The notes: generated from the letters alone by a model not told the origin. A DNA stretch of 64,000 nucleotides from Rhodoferax sp. BAB1 (GCF_013334205.1 NZ_CP054424.1:702001-766000), one strand, 5' to 3'. Positions 10,585 to 20,507 are shown, numbered from the stretch's first letter. Program-made: numbers and translations.

Positions 10585-11330
10585 AACATACAACCGCCCT
10601 TTCCGTCAACGTCAACAAGGTCGCCCTGGTGCGCAATACGCGTCATCTGGGCATCCCCAGTGTCACGCGCGCAGCCGTCTTGTGCCTGCAGGCCGGTGCC
10701 CATGGCATCACGGTGCATCCGCGTCCCGATGAACGCCACATCCGCGCCCAGGATGTGTTCGATATCGCCGCCCTGATGCAGGACTGGCCGGACCGCGAAT
10801 TCAATATCGAGGGCAACCCCTTCCACAACCTGATGGATTTCATCCGCCAGGTGCGGCCGCAGCAGGCCACCTTCGTGCCCGATGCCGAGGGCCAGTTCAC
10901 GAGCGACCACGGGTGGACTTTCCCGCAGGATGCCGAGCGGCTGCGCCCGCTGATCGCCGAATGTCGCGATCTGGGCGTGCGCGTCAGCCTGTTCATGGAT
11001 CCCGTGCCCGGGCAGATGGCGCTGGCCCGGGCTGTCGGGGCCGACCGTGTGGAGCTCTACACCGAGCCCTATGCCGCAGCCTGGGGCCATGCCAGCCAGG
11101 AAGCCCAGTTGCAGCGTTATGCCGCCGCGGCGCAGGCCGCACTGGATGCCGGTTTGGGCGTGAATGCCGGCCATGACCTGAACCGCGATAACCTCACCGC
11201 ATTCCTGCGCCAGGTGCCTGGCGTGACCGAGGTGTCCATCGGTCACGCGCTGATGGCCGATGCCTTGGAACTGGGCTACGACGCCACCGTCAGGGACTAC
11301 CTGCGATGCATCGCGGACGCTGAAAAATGA
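10581..11330 (+). CDS. pdxJ: pyridoxine 5'-phosphate synthase
   Basis: PdxJ closes the ring of pyridoxine phosphate from 1-deoxyxylulose 5-phosphate and amino-acetone phosphate (DXP-dependent vitamin B6 synthesis). The 249-residue TIM barrel starts [19 protein letters not shown] and contains [16 protein letters not shown], the phosphate/active-site segment, FNIEGNP with a catalytic Glu, and the C-terminal [19 protein letters not shown] 10581 overlaps the recO stop by four bases and its own stop overlaps acpS, so the three are probably translationally coupled. Confidence 0.98.
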   Translation: MKHTTALSVNVNKVALVRNTRHLGIPSVTRAAVLCLQAGAHGITVHPRPDERHIRAQDVFDIAALMQDWPDREFNIEGNPFHNLMDFIRQVRPQQATFVPDAEGQFTSDHGWTFPQDAERLRPLIAECRDLGVRVSLFMDPVPGQMALARAVGADRVELYTEPYAAAWGHASQEAQLQRYAAAAQAALDAGLGVNAGHDLNRDNLTAFLRQVPGVTEVSIGHALMADALELGYDATVRDYLRCIADAEK

Positions 11331-11749
11331 TCTACGGCATCGGCACCGATATCTGCGACGTGCGCCGCATTCGTCTGAGTGTCGAGCGCCATGGCGAGCG
11401 CTTTGCCCAGCGCGTGCTCAGTGATGCCGAGTTCGCTACCTGGAAGGCGCGCAGTGTGCGCTGGCCCGAACGCGGTCTGCGCTACCTGGCCACCCGTTTT
11501 TCCGCCAAGGAGGCGTTCTCCAAGGCGATCGGCCTGGGCATGCGTTTGCCCATGAGCTGGCGTCTGTGCGAGGTGGGCAAGCTGCCCAGTGGCAAGCCCT
11601 TCATCGTGTTGCATGGCGAGCTCAAGACCTGGTTCGAAGCCCAGGGGCTGAGTGCCCACGTGAGCGTGACCGACGAGACGGATTACGCGGCCAGTTTTGT
11701 CGTGGTCGAGAAAAATTCCGCCACACCTGGTGAAATGCCCAACCCTTGA
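11327..11749 (+). CDS. acpS: holo-[acyl-carrier-protein] synthase
   Basis: AcpS transfers the 4'-phosphopantetheine arm from CoA to apo-ACP, activating it for fatty acid synthesis. The 140-residue product starts with [15 protein letters not shown] (magnesium-binding Asp) and has the second family motif [13 protein letters not shown] around residues 62-74. It overlaps pdxJ by four bases (ATGA). Its substrate carrier belongs to the same pathway as the fabF end at the window start. Confidence 0.97.
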   Translation: MIYGIGTDICDVRRIRLSVERHGERFAQRVLSDAEFATWKARSVRWPERGLRYLATRFSAKEAFSKAIGLGMRLPMSWRLCEVGKLPSGKPFIVLHGELKTWFEAQGLSAHVSVTDETDYAASFVVVEKNSATPGEMPNP

Positions 11750-11768
11750 TTTCCTGCGAAAGACCCGT

Positions 11769-12827
11769 ATGAGCCAGCACGCACCCCTGATCATCGACAT
11801 CGCCGGCACCACCCTGCATGCGGACGATCGCCGCCGCCTGGCCCATCCGCTGGTCGGCGGCATCGTTCTGTTTGGCCGCAACTGGCAGGACCGCGCCCAG
11901 CTCTCCGCCTTGTGTGCCGACATCAAAAGCATCCGGTCCGACCTGCTGATCTGCGTCGACCATGAAGGCGGGCGCGTGCAGCGCTTCAAGACCGGGGGCT
12001 TTACCCATCTGCCGCCCATGCGCGCCCTGGGTGAGTTGTGGTTACGCGATCAGCTGGGCGCCACCAACGCGGCCACCGCCAGCGGCCTGGTGCTGGCCAG
12101 CGAGCTGCGCGCCTGCGGCGTGGACTTCAGCTTCACGCCGGTGCTGGACCTGGACTATGGCGAGAGTGGTGTCATCGGCGACCGTGCTTTCGGCCGCGAC
12201 CCGCGTGTCATCACCCTGCTGGCCAAGAGCCTGATGCACGGCCTGCGCCTGGCCGGTTTGGCCAGCTGTGGCAAGCACTTTCCCGGCCATGGTTTCGTGA
12301 AGGCCGATTCGCATACCGACATCCCGGTGGACAGGCGCAGCCTCAAGGCCATCCTGGCCGACGATGCCGCGCCTTATGGCTGGCTCAGTACTTCACTGGA
12401 CAGCGTGATGCCCGCCCACGTGATCTACCCCAAGGTCGATGCGCGGCCGGCGGGTTTCTCCGAAAAGTGGCTGGGTGAGATCCTGCGCGGTCGTCTGCGT
12501 TTCCAGGGCGCCGTCTTCAGCGACGACCTCAGCATGGCCGGAGCGCGCATGATCGACGGGCGCCAGGTCAGCTACACCGAGGCCGCCGTGACGGCGCTGA
12601 ATGCCGGCTGCGACATGGTGCTGCTGTGCAACCAGTCGCTGGATGGCGGGCAGGCGGTCGATGAGTTGATCGCCGGCATGACCGAGGCGCAGGTCAGGGG
12701 CCGGTGGCAGCCGGACGAGGCGGGTGAATCCCGGCGCCTGGCCCTGCTGCCGCAGACGCCGGCACCGGACTGGGATCAACTCATGATCAGCCCGGCCTAT
12801 ATGCACGCGCTGGATCTGCTTCCCTGA
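11769..12827 (+). CDS. nagZ: beta-N-acetylhexosaminidase (NagZ)
   Basis: NagZ is a cytoplasmic family 3 glycoside hydrolase that removes N-acetylglucosamine from muropeptides during cell-wall recycling; in related bacteria its product influences beta-lactamase induction. The 352 residues contain CVDHEGGRVQRFK, the KHFPGHGFVKADSHTD motif carrying the GH3 NagZ His/Asp acid-base loop, and FSDDLSMAGA with the nucleophilic Asp. The start at ATG 11769 (MSQHAPLIIDIAG) is chosen because the open frame upstream overlaps acpS without similarity to the family. Confidence 0.97.
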   Translation: MSQHAPLIIDIAGTTLHADDRRRLAHPLVGGIVLFGRNWQDRAQLSALCADIKSIRSDLLICVDHEGGRVQRFKTGGFTHLPPMRALGELWLRDQLGATNAATASGLVLASELRACGVDFSFTPVLDLDYGESGVIGDRAFGRDPRVITLLAKSLMHGLRLAGLASCGKHFPGHGFVKADSHTDIPVDRRSLKAILADDAAPYGWLSTSLDSVMPAHVIYPKVDARPAGFSEKWLGEILRGRLRFQGAVFSDDLSMAGARMIDGRQVSYTEAAVTALNAGCDMVLLCNQSLDGGQAVDELIAGMTEAQVRGRWQPDEAGESRRLALLPQTPAPDWDQLMISPAYMHALDLLP

Positions 12828-12927
12828 AGCCTGGCCTTGAGTGTCATGAAGGCGTAACGCGACGGTCATAAACTTTCTTCGTCACACATGAAGGCCACGC
12901 CTGTGGTCAGGTGGATCGAGGAGAGTT

Positions 12928-14511
12928 ATGAGAGCGCTGAAGCTGACGCTGGTGCAGCGGATTGAACTGACCATTGGCTTGTTGCTGGGCTTGATGCTGG
13001 TCGCCGGTGGATTCACCGCCTGGTCGGTGTATGGCATCCACCAGCAGGCCAGGCAGACAGTTGAATCCGATCTGGTGCAGTTGCTGCGCATGTCGAACAT
13101 GCAGAAGAGTGTCAGCCAGGCACGCAGAGCCGAAAAGGACGTCTCGATCGACCTGCTGATGAAAATGGATCGGGTGCCACAGCGCATTGCGGAATGGAAG
13201 CAGCACGTCGCCGAGGCCAACGCACTGATGCGCACCGTGAGAGAGGCTGAGTTCCATCCGCAGGTGCTGGATTCGATCCAGCAGGGTGCACGAGAGTTCG
13301 AGGCCTACACCTCGCGACTCAGCGGCATTCTGGCGCGCATCGAGAGCAAGGAAATTCTCGATCAGGCTGTCTATGAAGAGGAAATCCAGGCGCACCTGAA
13401 ATCCGCAATGGCTGCCGAAGCGCAGATAGGCCAGGCCATGCTGCATACCAGTGAATTGACCACACGGGGAGGCGAGCAGATGAGCGCTGCCGTCCGTCAA
13501 CTCTTCTGGATCATCGGTCTGGGGCTGGGGCTTGCCATTGCCTTTGGCCTGCTGCTGGGCCAGTCCTTGTTGCGTGGCATCCGGCGGCCGCTGGCGCATC
13601 TGACCCAGGGCATTGCCAGTGTCAGGGCCGGCAATCTGTCCCAGGAGGTCCCGGTCTATTCCAGCGACGAGCTGGGACAAATGGCCGGCAACTTCAATAC
13701 CATGGTGGCCTCGCTGCGGGCCATGGTGCAGGAGGTCCGGCAAGGCGCCGAGGGAGTGACCGAGGCGAGTTCGCAGATTGCCAGCGGCAACAATGACTTG
13801 AGCAGCCGAACCGAGCAGGCCGCTGCCAGCCTGCAGCAGGCTGCGGCGTCCCTGGACACGCTGACCAGCACGGTGCGCAAGACAGCCGATTCGGCGCACG
13901 CTGCCAACGGGATTGCATCGTCCGCGGCCTCCTCGGCGGGTCAATGCGGTGATCTGGTCCAGCAGGTCGTTCTCAGCATGGCCGGCATCCAGACCTCCAG
14001 CAGTCGCATCGCCGATATCACGGCCGTCATCGACGGGATTGCCTTCCAGACCAATATCCTGGCGCTCAATGCGGCGGTAGAGGCCGCGCGGGCGGGTGAG
14101 CAGGGGCGGGGATTTGCCGTCGTTGCCGGTGAAGTCCGCCTGTTGGCCCAGCGTTCAGCCGAGGCGGCCCGCGAGATCAAGGCCTTGATCGATGCCAGCC
14201 GCGACGAAGTGGCGTCGGGTTCCCGTCTGGTGCAGGAAGCCGGGAGCGCAATGTCGCAGATCGTGCGGCAAGTGGCCGAGGTCAGCCACGTGATCCAGGC
14301 GATCACGCAGGACGCCCGCATCCAGTCGAGCGAGATCGGGGGGGTCAACCAGTCCATGGGACAGCTCGAACAGATGACGCAGCAGAATGCCGCGCTGGTC
14401 GAACAGGCGGCTGCCGCTTCCGCCAGCCTCAGGGACCAGGCCGACCGCATGGCCGACGTGATGCGCATGTTCACCGTGGGCCGGGAACATCAGCTGCTGT
14501 TGCCGGCCTGA
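12928..14511 (+). CDS. methyl-accepting chemotaxis protein
   Basis: A 527-residue chemoreceptor. Transmembrane helix 1 is at ~13-33, a periplasmic helical region (four-helix-bundle type, ~34-190) follows, then helix 2 at ~193-213, a HAMP domain (~214-267, [21 protein letters not shown]) and the cytoplasmic signalling domain. The kinase-contact hairpin reads [20 protein letters not shown]. The ligand cannot be told from sequence. There is a good ribosome site (GGAGAG) before the ATG. No che genes lie nearby, so this is an orphan receptor. No CheR-binding pentapeptide is seen at the C-terminus. Confidence 0.95.
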   Translation: MRALKLTLVQRIELTIGLLLGLMLVAGGFTAWSVYGIHQQARQTVESDLVQLLRMSNMQKSVSQARRAEKDVSIDLLMKMDRVPQRIAEWKQHVAEANALMRTVREAEFHPQVLDSIQQGAREFEAYTSRLSGILARIESKEILDQAVYEEEIQAHLKSAMAAEAQIGQAMLHTSELTTRGGEQMSAAVRQLFWIIGLGLGLAIAFGLLLGQSLLRGIRRPLAHLTQGIASVRAGNLSQEVPVYSSDELGQMAGNFNTMVASLRAMVQEVRQGAEGVTEASSQIASGNNDLSSRTEQAAASLQQAAASLDTLTSTVRKTADSAHAANGIASSAASSAGQCGDLVQQVVLSMAGIQTSSSRIADITAVIDGIAFQTNILALNAAVEAARAGEQGRGFAVVAGEVRLLAQRSAEAAREIKALIDASRDEVASGSRLVQEAGSAMSQIVRQVAEVSHVIQAITQDARIQSSEIGGVNQSMGQLEQMTQQNAALVEQAAAASASLRDQADRMADVMRMFTVGREHQLLLPA

Positions 14512-14549
14512 AGCCGGACTACACTGCGGCCTGATTCCGGAGGCCCCTC

Positions 14550-14885
14550 ATGTCGACGCATCAGTTCGCACAGTTGCCAGCACCGCCGTATTACGCCGTG
14601 GTCTTTTCTTCCCTGCGAACGGCGGGTAACGACGGCTATGAACAGACGGCCGAACGCATGGTCGATCTGGCCGCAGGTCAGCCCGGCTTCCTCGGTGCCG
14701 AGAGCGTGCGCAGTGCAGATGGCTTCGGCATCACGGTGTCCTATTGGATGTCCGAAGCGGCGATCGCCGCCTGGCGGGGGCATGCCGAGCACCGCATCGC
14801 ACAGGAAAGCGGCCGCACGCGCTGGTACGAGCACTACGAAATCCGTGTGGCGCGGGTCGAGCGGGCCTGGGGCAAACCGGCCTGA
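14550..14885 (+). CDS. antibiotic biosynthesis monooxygenase (ABM) family protein
   Basis: A 111-residue protein with a dimeric alpha/beta barrel (ferredoxin-like) pattern of the ABM/YgiN/heme-degrading monooxygenase superfamily: YYAVVFSSLR, then QTAERMVDLAAGQPGFLGAESV, ITVSYWMSEAAIAAWRGHAEH and a terminal IRVARVERAW strand. The WMSEAAIAAWRGHAEHR segment is typical. The specific substrate is unknown; such proteins are often orphan quinone- or heme-related oxygenases. A GGAGG site precedes the ATG. The next gene is convergent. Confidence 0.8.
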   Translation: MSTHQFAQLPAPPYYAVVFSSLRTAGNDGYEQTAERMVDLAAGQPGFLGAESVRSADGFGITVSYWMSEAAIAAWRGHAEHRIAQESGRTRWYEHYEIRVARVERAWGKPA

Positions 14886-14908
14886 GAGGCCGCAGCCGGG
14901 CTTCAGTC

Positions 14909-15472
14909 TCAGCCCACGGGGCCGGGCGGCTGGCTGAGAAATTCAATCTGGGTCAGGTACAGACGCAGATCGAACTCAAGCTGGTGGTAGTCAGGTTCCA
15001 TGTAGGTGCAGAGCTGGTAGAAGGCTTTGTCGTGGGCCTTTTCCTTGAGGTGGGCCAATTCGTGCACCACGATCATTCTCAGGAACTCGGGCGGTACGCT
15101 CTTGAACAGGGTGGCGATGCGAATCTCGCGTTTGCTCTTCAGCCTGGATCCTTGCACCCGCGAGACGCTGGTGTGCGTACCCAGGGCATGGTGGACGACG
15201 TGCAGCCTGCTGTCAAAACAGATCTTGTTCAGTGGCTCGGCACTGCGCAGGTATTCTGCCTTGAGGCCCTGCACGTAGTCGAACAGGGCCTTGTCGCTAC
15301 GGATGTCATGGGTGTCCGGGTACTTCTTGTGCAAGACCTTCCCCAACTGCTCGCTGGCCAGGAGCTGGCGCACCTGTTCCAGAACCGCTGGCTGGTACCC
15401 GGTGAGGTAGCGTAGCGGGTCTCTGGGTTGCGGCAGAGGTGTGGCGGTGCCGGGCGGCCGGGATGGTTTCAT
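14909..15472 (-). CDS. YgjP-like (WLM/DUF45) zinc metallopeptidase domain protein
   Basis: A 187-residue protein with the zincin signature VVHELAHLKEKAHDKAFY: HELAH supplies two zinc-binding His and the catalytic Glu, and the later H of KAHDKAF is a likely third ligand. This matches the YgjP/DUF45 metal-dependent hydrolase family. No signal peptide is seen, so it is probably cytoplasmic; no substrate is established for most members. It is transcribed against the upstream ABM gene and divergently from the hemerythrin-like gene. Confidence 0.82.
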   Translation of the reverse strand: MKPSRPPGTATPLPQPRDPLRYLTGYQPAVLEQVRQLLASEQLGKVLHKKYPDTHDIRSDKALFDYVQGLKAEYLRSAEPLNKICFDSRLHVVHHALGTHTSVSRVQGSRLKSKREIRIATLFKSVPPEFLRMIVVHELAHLKEKAHDKAFYQLCTYMEPDYHQLEFDLRLYLTQIEFLSQPPGPVG

Positions 15473-15622
15473 GGCTGCGTTAGCAATTCTTTAGGAATTT
15501 TCTAGCGAGTTCTTAAGAGACATGATGTGGCCAGATTCCTAGACTTCCTGCATGTTCCTGCTCGGGGTGAGCGGGGACCAAGACCAGCCCGGCAGTTCTT
15601 CCGGGCCACCAGGAAGTAAACC

Positions 15623-16363
15623 ATGAAAATTGACACGAACGAAATGGCGAAGCTTGAGCACGCCACCGGCACCGCCCCGAGGGTGGACCTCTACAGCGGC
15701 ATCCACAAGGCCCTGCGAGCCCTGATGGCTGACATTCTGGTGGCCGTCGGCCGCATGGACCCGGAGGATGAATCCGAATTCGACTGGGTCAGTTCGCGTG
15801 TGCTGCAGCTGGCCGACGTCTGCACCTCGCATCTGATGCACGAGAACGAGTTCGTGCACGGGGCCATGGAGGCCTGCCAGCCGGGCTCCAGCGGGCGTAT
15901 CGCCCATGAACACCTCGAGCATGGGGATGCGATCGCCCGCCTGAAGGACGCGGTACAGCAGATGCGTGCCAGCCAGGGTGCGCGGCGTGCCGGCGAGGCC
16001 TTGTCCCTGTACCGGCAGCTGGCGCTGTTCGTTGCCCATAATTTCGAGCACATGCACACCGAGGAGACGGTGCACAACCAGGTTTTGTGGGCGCATTACA
16101 GCGATGAAGAGTTGATGGCCCTGCACGCCCGGCTGGTCGCTTCGCTGCCACCTGAGGAAAACCTGTTCGCATTGCGCTGGATGGTGCCCGCCATGACGCC
16201 GGCGGAACGCCTGCAGGTGCTCGGGGACATGCAGGCCCACGCTCCGGCACCAGTCTTTGCGGCCGCCCTGGACGTGGTGCAGCCGCACCTGGACCTGCGC
16301 GGCTGGGGCAAGCTTTCACGCGGCCTGAATCTGGCGCCGGTGGCGGGCCTGGTCGAGGTCTGA
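15623..16363 (+). CDS. hemerythrin-like HHE cation-binding domain protein
   Basis: A 246-residue cytoplasmic helical protein with the His/Glu pattern of the hemerythrin family: IHKALR (~27), CTSHLMHENEFVH (~69-81), HEHLEHG (~95-101) and HNFEHMHTEE (~138-147). Such domains bind a di-iron centre and sense or carry O2, NO or iron. The C-terminal ~70 residues have no recognised domain. A good AGGAA ribosome site precedes ATG 15623. It faces, tail to tail, a PNPOx-GAF fusion gene 13 bases away. The precise ligand and role are not known. Confidence 0.82.
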   Translation: MKIDTNEMAKLEHATGTAPRVDLYSGIHKALRALMADILVAVGRMDPEDESEFDWVSSRVLQLADVCTSHLMHENEFVHGAMEACQPGSSGRIAHEHLEHGDAIARLKDAVQQMRASQGARRAGEALSLYRQLALFVAHNFEHMHTEETVHNQVLWAHYSDEELMALHARLVASLPPEENLFALRWMVPAMTPAERLQVLGDMQAHAPAPVFAAALDVVQPHLDLRGWGKLSRGLNLAPVAGLVEV

Positions 16364-16375
16364 GCCGTGGCGAGC

Positions 16376-17722
16376 CTAGTCGCCCTCACTGAGTTCGAGG
16401 GCGGCAGCCACGCACAGCCTGAACTGGCCACGGCCTGTCTTCTCGATGCGGATGGGCTGGGCCTGCTCGGCCAGCCGGCGCTCCAGCAGGATCAGCCGGG
16501 CTTCCAGGTTGTCCACCACCTCCGGCAGGCCGATGCCGGGATCCAGTCGCAGTTCGCGGTTGCTGAATTCCGTTCGGCCGCGCTGTCGATGGTCCTGCAG
16601 CAGCTTCCAGAAGATGGCGCCGGCCACGCCCTTGATGACGTAGTTGTCGTTGAAAAAGATGCTGTTGTTGCTGCGGTAGCGGCGCACCTGCACCGTCCCC
16701 TGCGGGACGGGACAAGGAGCCGTGGTCGGCGGAGCCGCGGGCTCTGCCGTGGTGCCCGTGTCCAGGCGCAGCAGGTCGATGGCCGCTCCGAGGTGACCGG
16801 CGATGGTCACCAGGACATCCTCGTCCTCGAAGGTGAAGCGCAGTTCCTGCGTGCTTTCGACGAAGATCACACCCAATGCCTGGTTGGTCGAGAGGATGGG
16901 TACGGCCATCTGGCTCTGCGGCCGGGGCAGGCCCGGGTAGGGGATGTCGGTATTGAGCGCCAGGCCAGGCTGCCCGCTCTCCATAGTGCGGCGCACGGCA
17001 TGGCTGTAGAGACTGGCACTGGTCATGTGGGGGATGCGCACCGGGGTGCGCTCGCGCGCCGCCATGCCGATCACGCCCTGGCCCAGTTCGATCTCGGAGC
17101 CCACCCCGGACTCGGCGTAGCCATGGCTGGTCACGGTATAGAGGCGCTGCAGGGTCGGGTCCAGCAGCAGGATCATGGCGTGCGCGATGCCGAAATCCTG
17201 TGTCAGGGTGGCCATCACCGCGCCCAGCGCCTCGTCGAGCGTGCTGCAGCGTGCCAGCCGCTCGCTGCAGCGGCGCATCTGGCCGAGGAGGCCGCAGCGC
17301 GGCGGCGGAGCCTCCATGGCGTCACCAGGCACCTGTTCGATGGCCTGGATCTCGTAGATGTCCGATCCCTTGAGCTCGAACACGTCGGCCATGCCGCTGT
17401 GTGAGGCGATTCCGGCCAGCTGGGCCCGCATGCCCTCGAACAGGGGTCCTTCGGTTTCGGTGTGCTGGTAGCGGATCTGCAGCCGGTAGAAGATGCAGGT
17501 CTGGGGGTGCAGCAGCAGCAGCGTGGCCTGTGGGTGCGCCAGGATGTTCTGCCGTGTCTTGTTGAAAAACTGGAAGGACAGGGCGACGTGGCGTGCGTCC
17601 AGGTAATAGACCTGGGACAGATAGGCCACATTGGGGGTGCCGTCGGGTGCGCAGGTGGCAATCATCGCCGGGATGATGCCTTCCAGGCAGGGCCGGATGT
17701 CGTCCAGGGTGGGTTCGTTCAT
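16376..17722 (-). CDS. PNPOx-like / GAF / winged-helix fusion sensor
   Basis: A 448-residue soluble protein with three parts. Residues ~1-150 look like a flavin-binding pyridoxamine-phosphate-oxidase fold (PAMIATCAPDGTPNVAYLSQVYYLDARHV). Residues ~170-325 are a GAF domain (LDEALGAVMATLTQDFGIAHAM... LGVIFVESTQELRFTFEDEDVL). Residues ~345-445 resemble a winged-helix output module (GVAGAIFWKLLQDH, TEFSNRELRLD, DNLEARLILLERRL). It probably links flavin/redox or small-ligand sensing to DNA or protein binding; the ligand and target are unknown. The start overlaps the upstream PNPOx gene by four bases, and lysS is further upstream on the same strand. Confidence 0.78.
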   Translation of the reverse strand: MNEPTLDDIRPCLEGIIPAMIATCAPDGTPNVAYLSQVYYLDARHVALSFQFFNKTRQNILAHPQATLLLLHPQTCIFYRLQIRYQHTETEGPLFEGMRAQLAGIASHSGMADVFELKGSDIYEIQAIEQVPGDAMEAPPPRCGLLGQMRRCSERLARCSTLDEALGAVMATLTQDFGIAHAMILLLDPTLQRLYTVTSHGYAESGVGSEIELGQGVIGMAARERTPVRIPHMTSASLYSHAVRRTMESGQPGLALNTDIPYPGLPRPQSQMAVPILSTNQALGVIFVESTQELRFTFEDEDVLVTIAGHLGAAIDLLRLDTGTTAEPAAPPTTAPCPVPQGTVQVRRYRSNNSIFFNDNYVIKGVAGAIFWKLLQDHRQRGRTEFSNRELRLDPGIGLPEVVDNLEARLILLERRLAEQAQPIRIEKTGRGQFRLCVAAALELSEGD

Positions 17723-18234
17723 GCCCGGACTCCGCTGCCCGGCAATTGCGATCCGGCCTTGGGGCCGGGGGTCTGGTCGTAGGCCTGCTCCGGCGCGAAG
17801 CTGACGGCGACGACATCGGCCAGCTGGTGCGCCAGCATGGCGCGGGTCTGCTCAGCCCGGATGCCCACATGGGCGAGCTGTCCTTCCATGGCCCGCAGAT
17901 AGCGTTGCAGCAGTTCCGATTCGGCCGGCAGGGCCGCGCGCAGCTGAACGGCGCCGGCTTTCACCTGGACCGTGCGGTGGGTGGAGGGCTCGCTGAACAC
18001 CACGGCAATGTGTCCCGTGGCCTGCAGGTCGGCCAGCAGCTGGACGGAGCTGGGGCGGTTCAGGTAGACGGTGATGCGATCACCCTGGGGCGTGATGCTG
18101 GCGCCGACCGCCCGCATCAGGCTGGGGCGTTGCGCAGCGTCGCGCGAGGCGACGATGGTGGATACCCCGCTGTCGATCAGGGCGATGTGTTCGGCGCTGA
18201 GCAGGCCTGGTCCGCCTGTCGTCTTGCCTGTCAT
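17719..18234 (-). CDS. pyridoxamine 5'-phosphate oxidase-like FMN-binding protein
   Basis: A small (171-residue) split-barrel flavoprotein-like protein with an STIVASRDAAQRPSLMRAVG opening and VYLNRPSSVQLLADLQATGHIAVVFSEP core, as in the PNPOx-like superfamily. The reaction is unknown; it may be a general FMN-binding redox protein. ATG 18234 is chosen because GAAGGA (18242-18247) lies seven bases upstream; an upstream in-frame ATG at 18249 has no comparable site. It is 19-34 bases after lysS and overlaps the downstream PNPOx-GAF gene (ATGA), so the three are probably one transcript. Confidence 0.78.
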   Translation of the reverse strand: MTGKTTGGPGLLSAEHIALIDSGVSTIVASRDAAQRPSLMRAVGASITPQGDRITVYLNRPSSVQLLADLQATGHIAVVFSEPSTHRTVQVKAGAVQLRAALPAESELLQRYLRAMEGQLAHVGIRAEQTRAMLAHQLADVVAVSFAPEQAYDQTPGPKAGSQLPGSGVRA

Positions 18235-18268
18235 GGGGGTGTCCTTCATGCAAGCAGGCCGGTGCGGA

Positions 18269-19801
18269 TCAGCCCTCGCGGCGCAGCGCGGGGAAGAGGA
18301 TCACGTCGCGGATGCTGGGGCTGTCGGTCAGCAGCATCATCAGGCGGTCGATGCCGATGCCGCAACCGCCGGTGGGCGGCATGCCGTATTCGAGCGCGCG
18401 CACGAAGTCGTGGTCGAAGAACATGGCCTCGTCGTCGCCGCTGTCCTTGGCCGCCACCTGGGCGTGGAAGCGCGCGGCCTGCTCTTCGGCATCGTTCAGC
18501 TCGGAAAAGCCGTTGCCGAACTCGCGCCCGGTGATGTAGAGCTCGAAGCGTTCGGTCACATCCGGGCGCGTGTCGCTGGCGCGCGCCAGCGGTGAGATTT
18601 CCACCGGGTGCTCGCAGATGAAGGTGGGCTGCCAGAGCTTCTCTTCCACCACTTCCTCGAAATACAGAACCTGCAGGCTGGACAGCGAGCGGGTCGAGAG
18701 TTTGTGCTTTTCCTCGTTCATCCCGAGTTTCTTGAGCGCGTTGATCAGCCAGGCGCTGTCGTCGACAAAGGCACTGCCAGCCTCGCTGTGGCGGACGATG
18801 GCTTCACGGATGGTCAGGCGCTCGAAGGGCTGGGCCAGGTCCACCGGCTTGCCGCCATAGCTCAGTTGCAGCGTACCGGTCGCCTGCTGGGCAGCGTGGC
18901 GCACCAGGCCTTCGGTGAAGGTCATGAGATCCTGGTAGTCCCAGTAGGCCGCATAGAACTCCATCATGGTGAACTCGGGGTTGTGGCGCACCGAGATGCC
19001 TTCGTTGCGGAAGTTTCGGTTGATCTCGAACACGCGCTCGAAACCGCCCACGATCAGGCGCTTGAGAAACAGTTCGGGCGCAATGCGCAGGAACATCTCC
19101 TGGTCCAGCGCGTTGTGGTGCGTGATGAAAGGCTTGGCATTGGCGCCGCCCGGGATGGGGTGCAGCATCGGTGTCTCGACTTCGAGGAAGCGATGCGAAA
19201 CCATGAACTCGCGGATCGAACTCACGGCCTTGCTGCGGGCCACGAAGCGCTGGCGCGCCTCCTCGTCGGTCATCAGGTCCACGTAACGCTGGCGGTACTT
19301 GACCTCCTGGTCGGCCACGCCGTGGAACTTGTCGGGCATGGGGCGCAGGCTCTTGGTCAGCAGGCGCACGCTCGTGGCCTGGATCGAAAGCTCGCCGGTC
19401 TTGGTCTTGAAGACCAGGCCTTCGGCGGCCACGATGTCGCCCAGGTCCCAGTGCTTGAAGGTCTCGTAGGCTTCCTCGCCGATCTCGTCGCGCTTGACGT
19501 AGATCTGGATGCGGCCGCTGCTGTCCTGCAGGGTGGCGAAGCTGGCCTTGCCCATGACGCGCTTGAGCATCATGCGGCCGGCCACGCTGGCGCGGCTGGC
19601 CTGGGCCAGCAAACCTTCGGGGGTCTGGCCGGCGTGGGCGGCGAAGAGCTCGGCGGCTCGGTCGGCCGGCTTGAAGTCGTTGGGGAAGGCCGGGCCCTTG
19701 CCGTCGGCCTGCTGCTGGCGGATGGCCTTGAGCTTTTCGCGCCGTTCGGCGATCAGCTGGTTTTCGTCCTGGGCGGGGGCAGCGGTGTGTTGTTCTGACA
19801 T
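18269..19801 (-). CDS. lysS: lysyl-tRNA synthetase (class II)
   Basis: LysS charges tRNA-Lys. The 510-residue product has the N-terminal OB-fold anticodon-binding domain (~70-170, [21 protein letters not shown]) and a class II catalytic core with motif 2 ([20 protein letters not shown]) and motif 3 ([15 protein letters not shown]). Length is close to E. coli LysS (505). It is the first gene of a probable minus-strand unit with two flavin-fold genes downstream, and divergent from yggT. Confidence 0.98.
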   Translation of the reverse strand: MSEQHTAAPAQDENQLIAERREKLKAIRQQQADGKGPAFPNDFKPADRAAELFAAHAGQTPEGLLAQASRASVAGRMMLKRVMGKASFATLQDSSGRIQIYVKRDEIGEEAYETFKHWDLGDIVAAEGLVFKTKTGELSIQATSVRLLTKSLRPMPDKFHGVADQEVKYRQRYVDLMTDEEARQRFVARSKAVSSIREFMVSHRFLEVETPMLHPIPGGANAKPFITHHNALDQEMFLRIAPELFLKRLIVGGFERVFEINRNFRNEGISVRHNPEFTMMEFYAAYWDYQDLMTFTEGLVRHAAQQATGTLQLSYGGKPVDLAQPFERLTIREAIVRHSEAGSAFVDDSAWLINALKKLGMNEEKHKLSTRSLSSLQVLYFEEVVEEKLWQPTFICEHPVEISPLARASDTRPDVTERFELYITGREFGNGFSELNDAEEQAARFHAQVAAKDSGDDEAMFFDHDFVRALEYGMPPTGGCGIGIDRLMMLLTDSPSIRDVILFPALRREG

Positions 19802-19901
19802 GAGAGGGCCGGGTAGGAGGTGGCCCTGAGAGAGGGCCAGAACCCGCTATTTTAATGACGCTATCATCCCTTCAGCTTTTTCCCTTCTGACCGGGCCCGT
19901 C

Positions 19902-20462
19902 ATGCTGTTCCAGATCTTTTCCCTCTTGCTCGAAGTCGTGGCCGGCGTGCTCGGCGGTGCCTGCCTTTTGCGCCTGTACATGCAGTACCAGCGCATCCCC
20001 ATGTCGGCGCGCTCGGGCAACCCGCTGGGGCGTTTTGTCTTCGCCCTGACCGACTGGCTGGTGCTGCCGCTGCGCCGTTTCGTGCCGGCAGCCGGCCGCT
20101 GGGACTTGTCCAGCCTGCTGGCGGCCTGGCTGATCGAACTGGCCATGTTCTCGCTGATCTGGGTCTTCACCAGCTTTGTCACCAGCTATGTATCGGTGCT
20201 GATCCTGGCCGCTTTTGGCGTGGTGCGGCTGGTGATTTCCGGCCTGACCGGCCTGATCATCGTTTATGCCGTGCTGTCCTGGGTGCAGTCCCATACGGTG
20301 CTGTCCGACATCATCCAACGCCTGGTGGCGCCCTTCCTGGCGCCGATCCGCCGTTTCGTGCCGCTGGTGGGCGGGGTGGACCTGTCGCCGCTGGTCCTGC
20401 TGGTCCTGCTGCAGGTCGCGGCCATCGTGCTGGGTCATTTGCAAGGGCTGGCCCTGCTGTAA
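19902..20462 (+). CDS. YggT family integral membrane protein
   Basis: A 186-residue protein with four hydrophobic segments (about 1-22, 62-85, 90-118, 165-186) arranged as two YggT repeats, each preceded by an RRFVP segment (PLRRFVPAAG and PIRRFVPLVGGVDLSP). YggT proteins are inner-membrane proteins of uncertain function, linked in other bacteria to envelope integrity and osmotic or cation stress. It is divergent from lysS and ends in front of a bidirectional-looking hairpin. Confidence 0.9.
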   Translation: MLFQIFSLLLEVVAGVLGGACLLRLYMQYQRIPMSARSGNPLGRFVFALTDWLVLPLRRFVPAAGRWDLSSLLAAWLIELAMFSLIWVFTSFVTSYVSVLILAAFGVVRLVISGLTGLIIVYAVLSWVQSHTVLSDIIQRLVAPFLAPIRRFVPLVGGVDLSPLVLLVLLQVAAIVLGHLQGLALL

Positions 20463-20463
20463 A

Positions 20464-20490
20464 TAAAAAAGCCGGCGCAAGGCCGGCTTT
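20464..20490 (-). terminator. intrinsic terminator after accD (shared with yggT)
   Basis: AAAGCCGG (20468-20475) and CCGGCTTT (20483-20490) form an 8-bp stem. Read on the minus strand it is followed by TTTTTTATTT, ending the accD transcript 18 bases after its stop; on the plus strand it may also end yggT, although the T run there is short. Confidence 0.8.
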
Positions 20491-20507
20491 GGTCTGGGCT
20501 GGTATTT

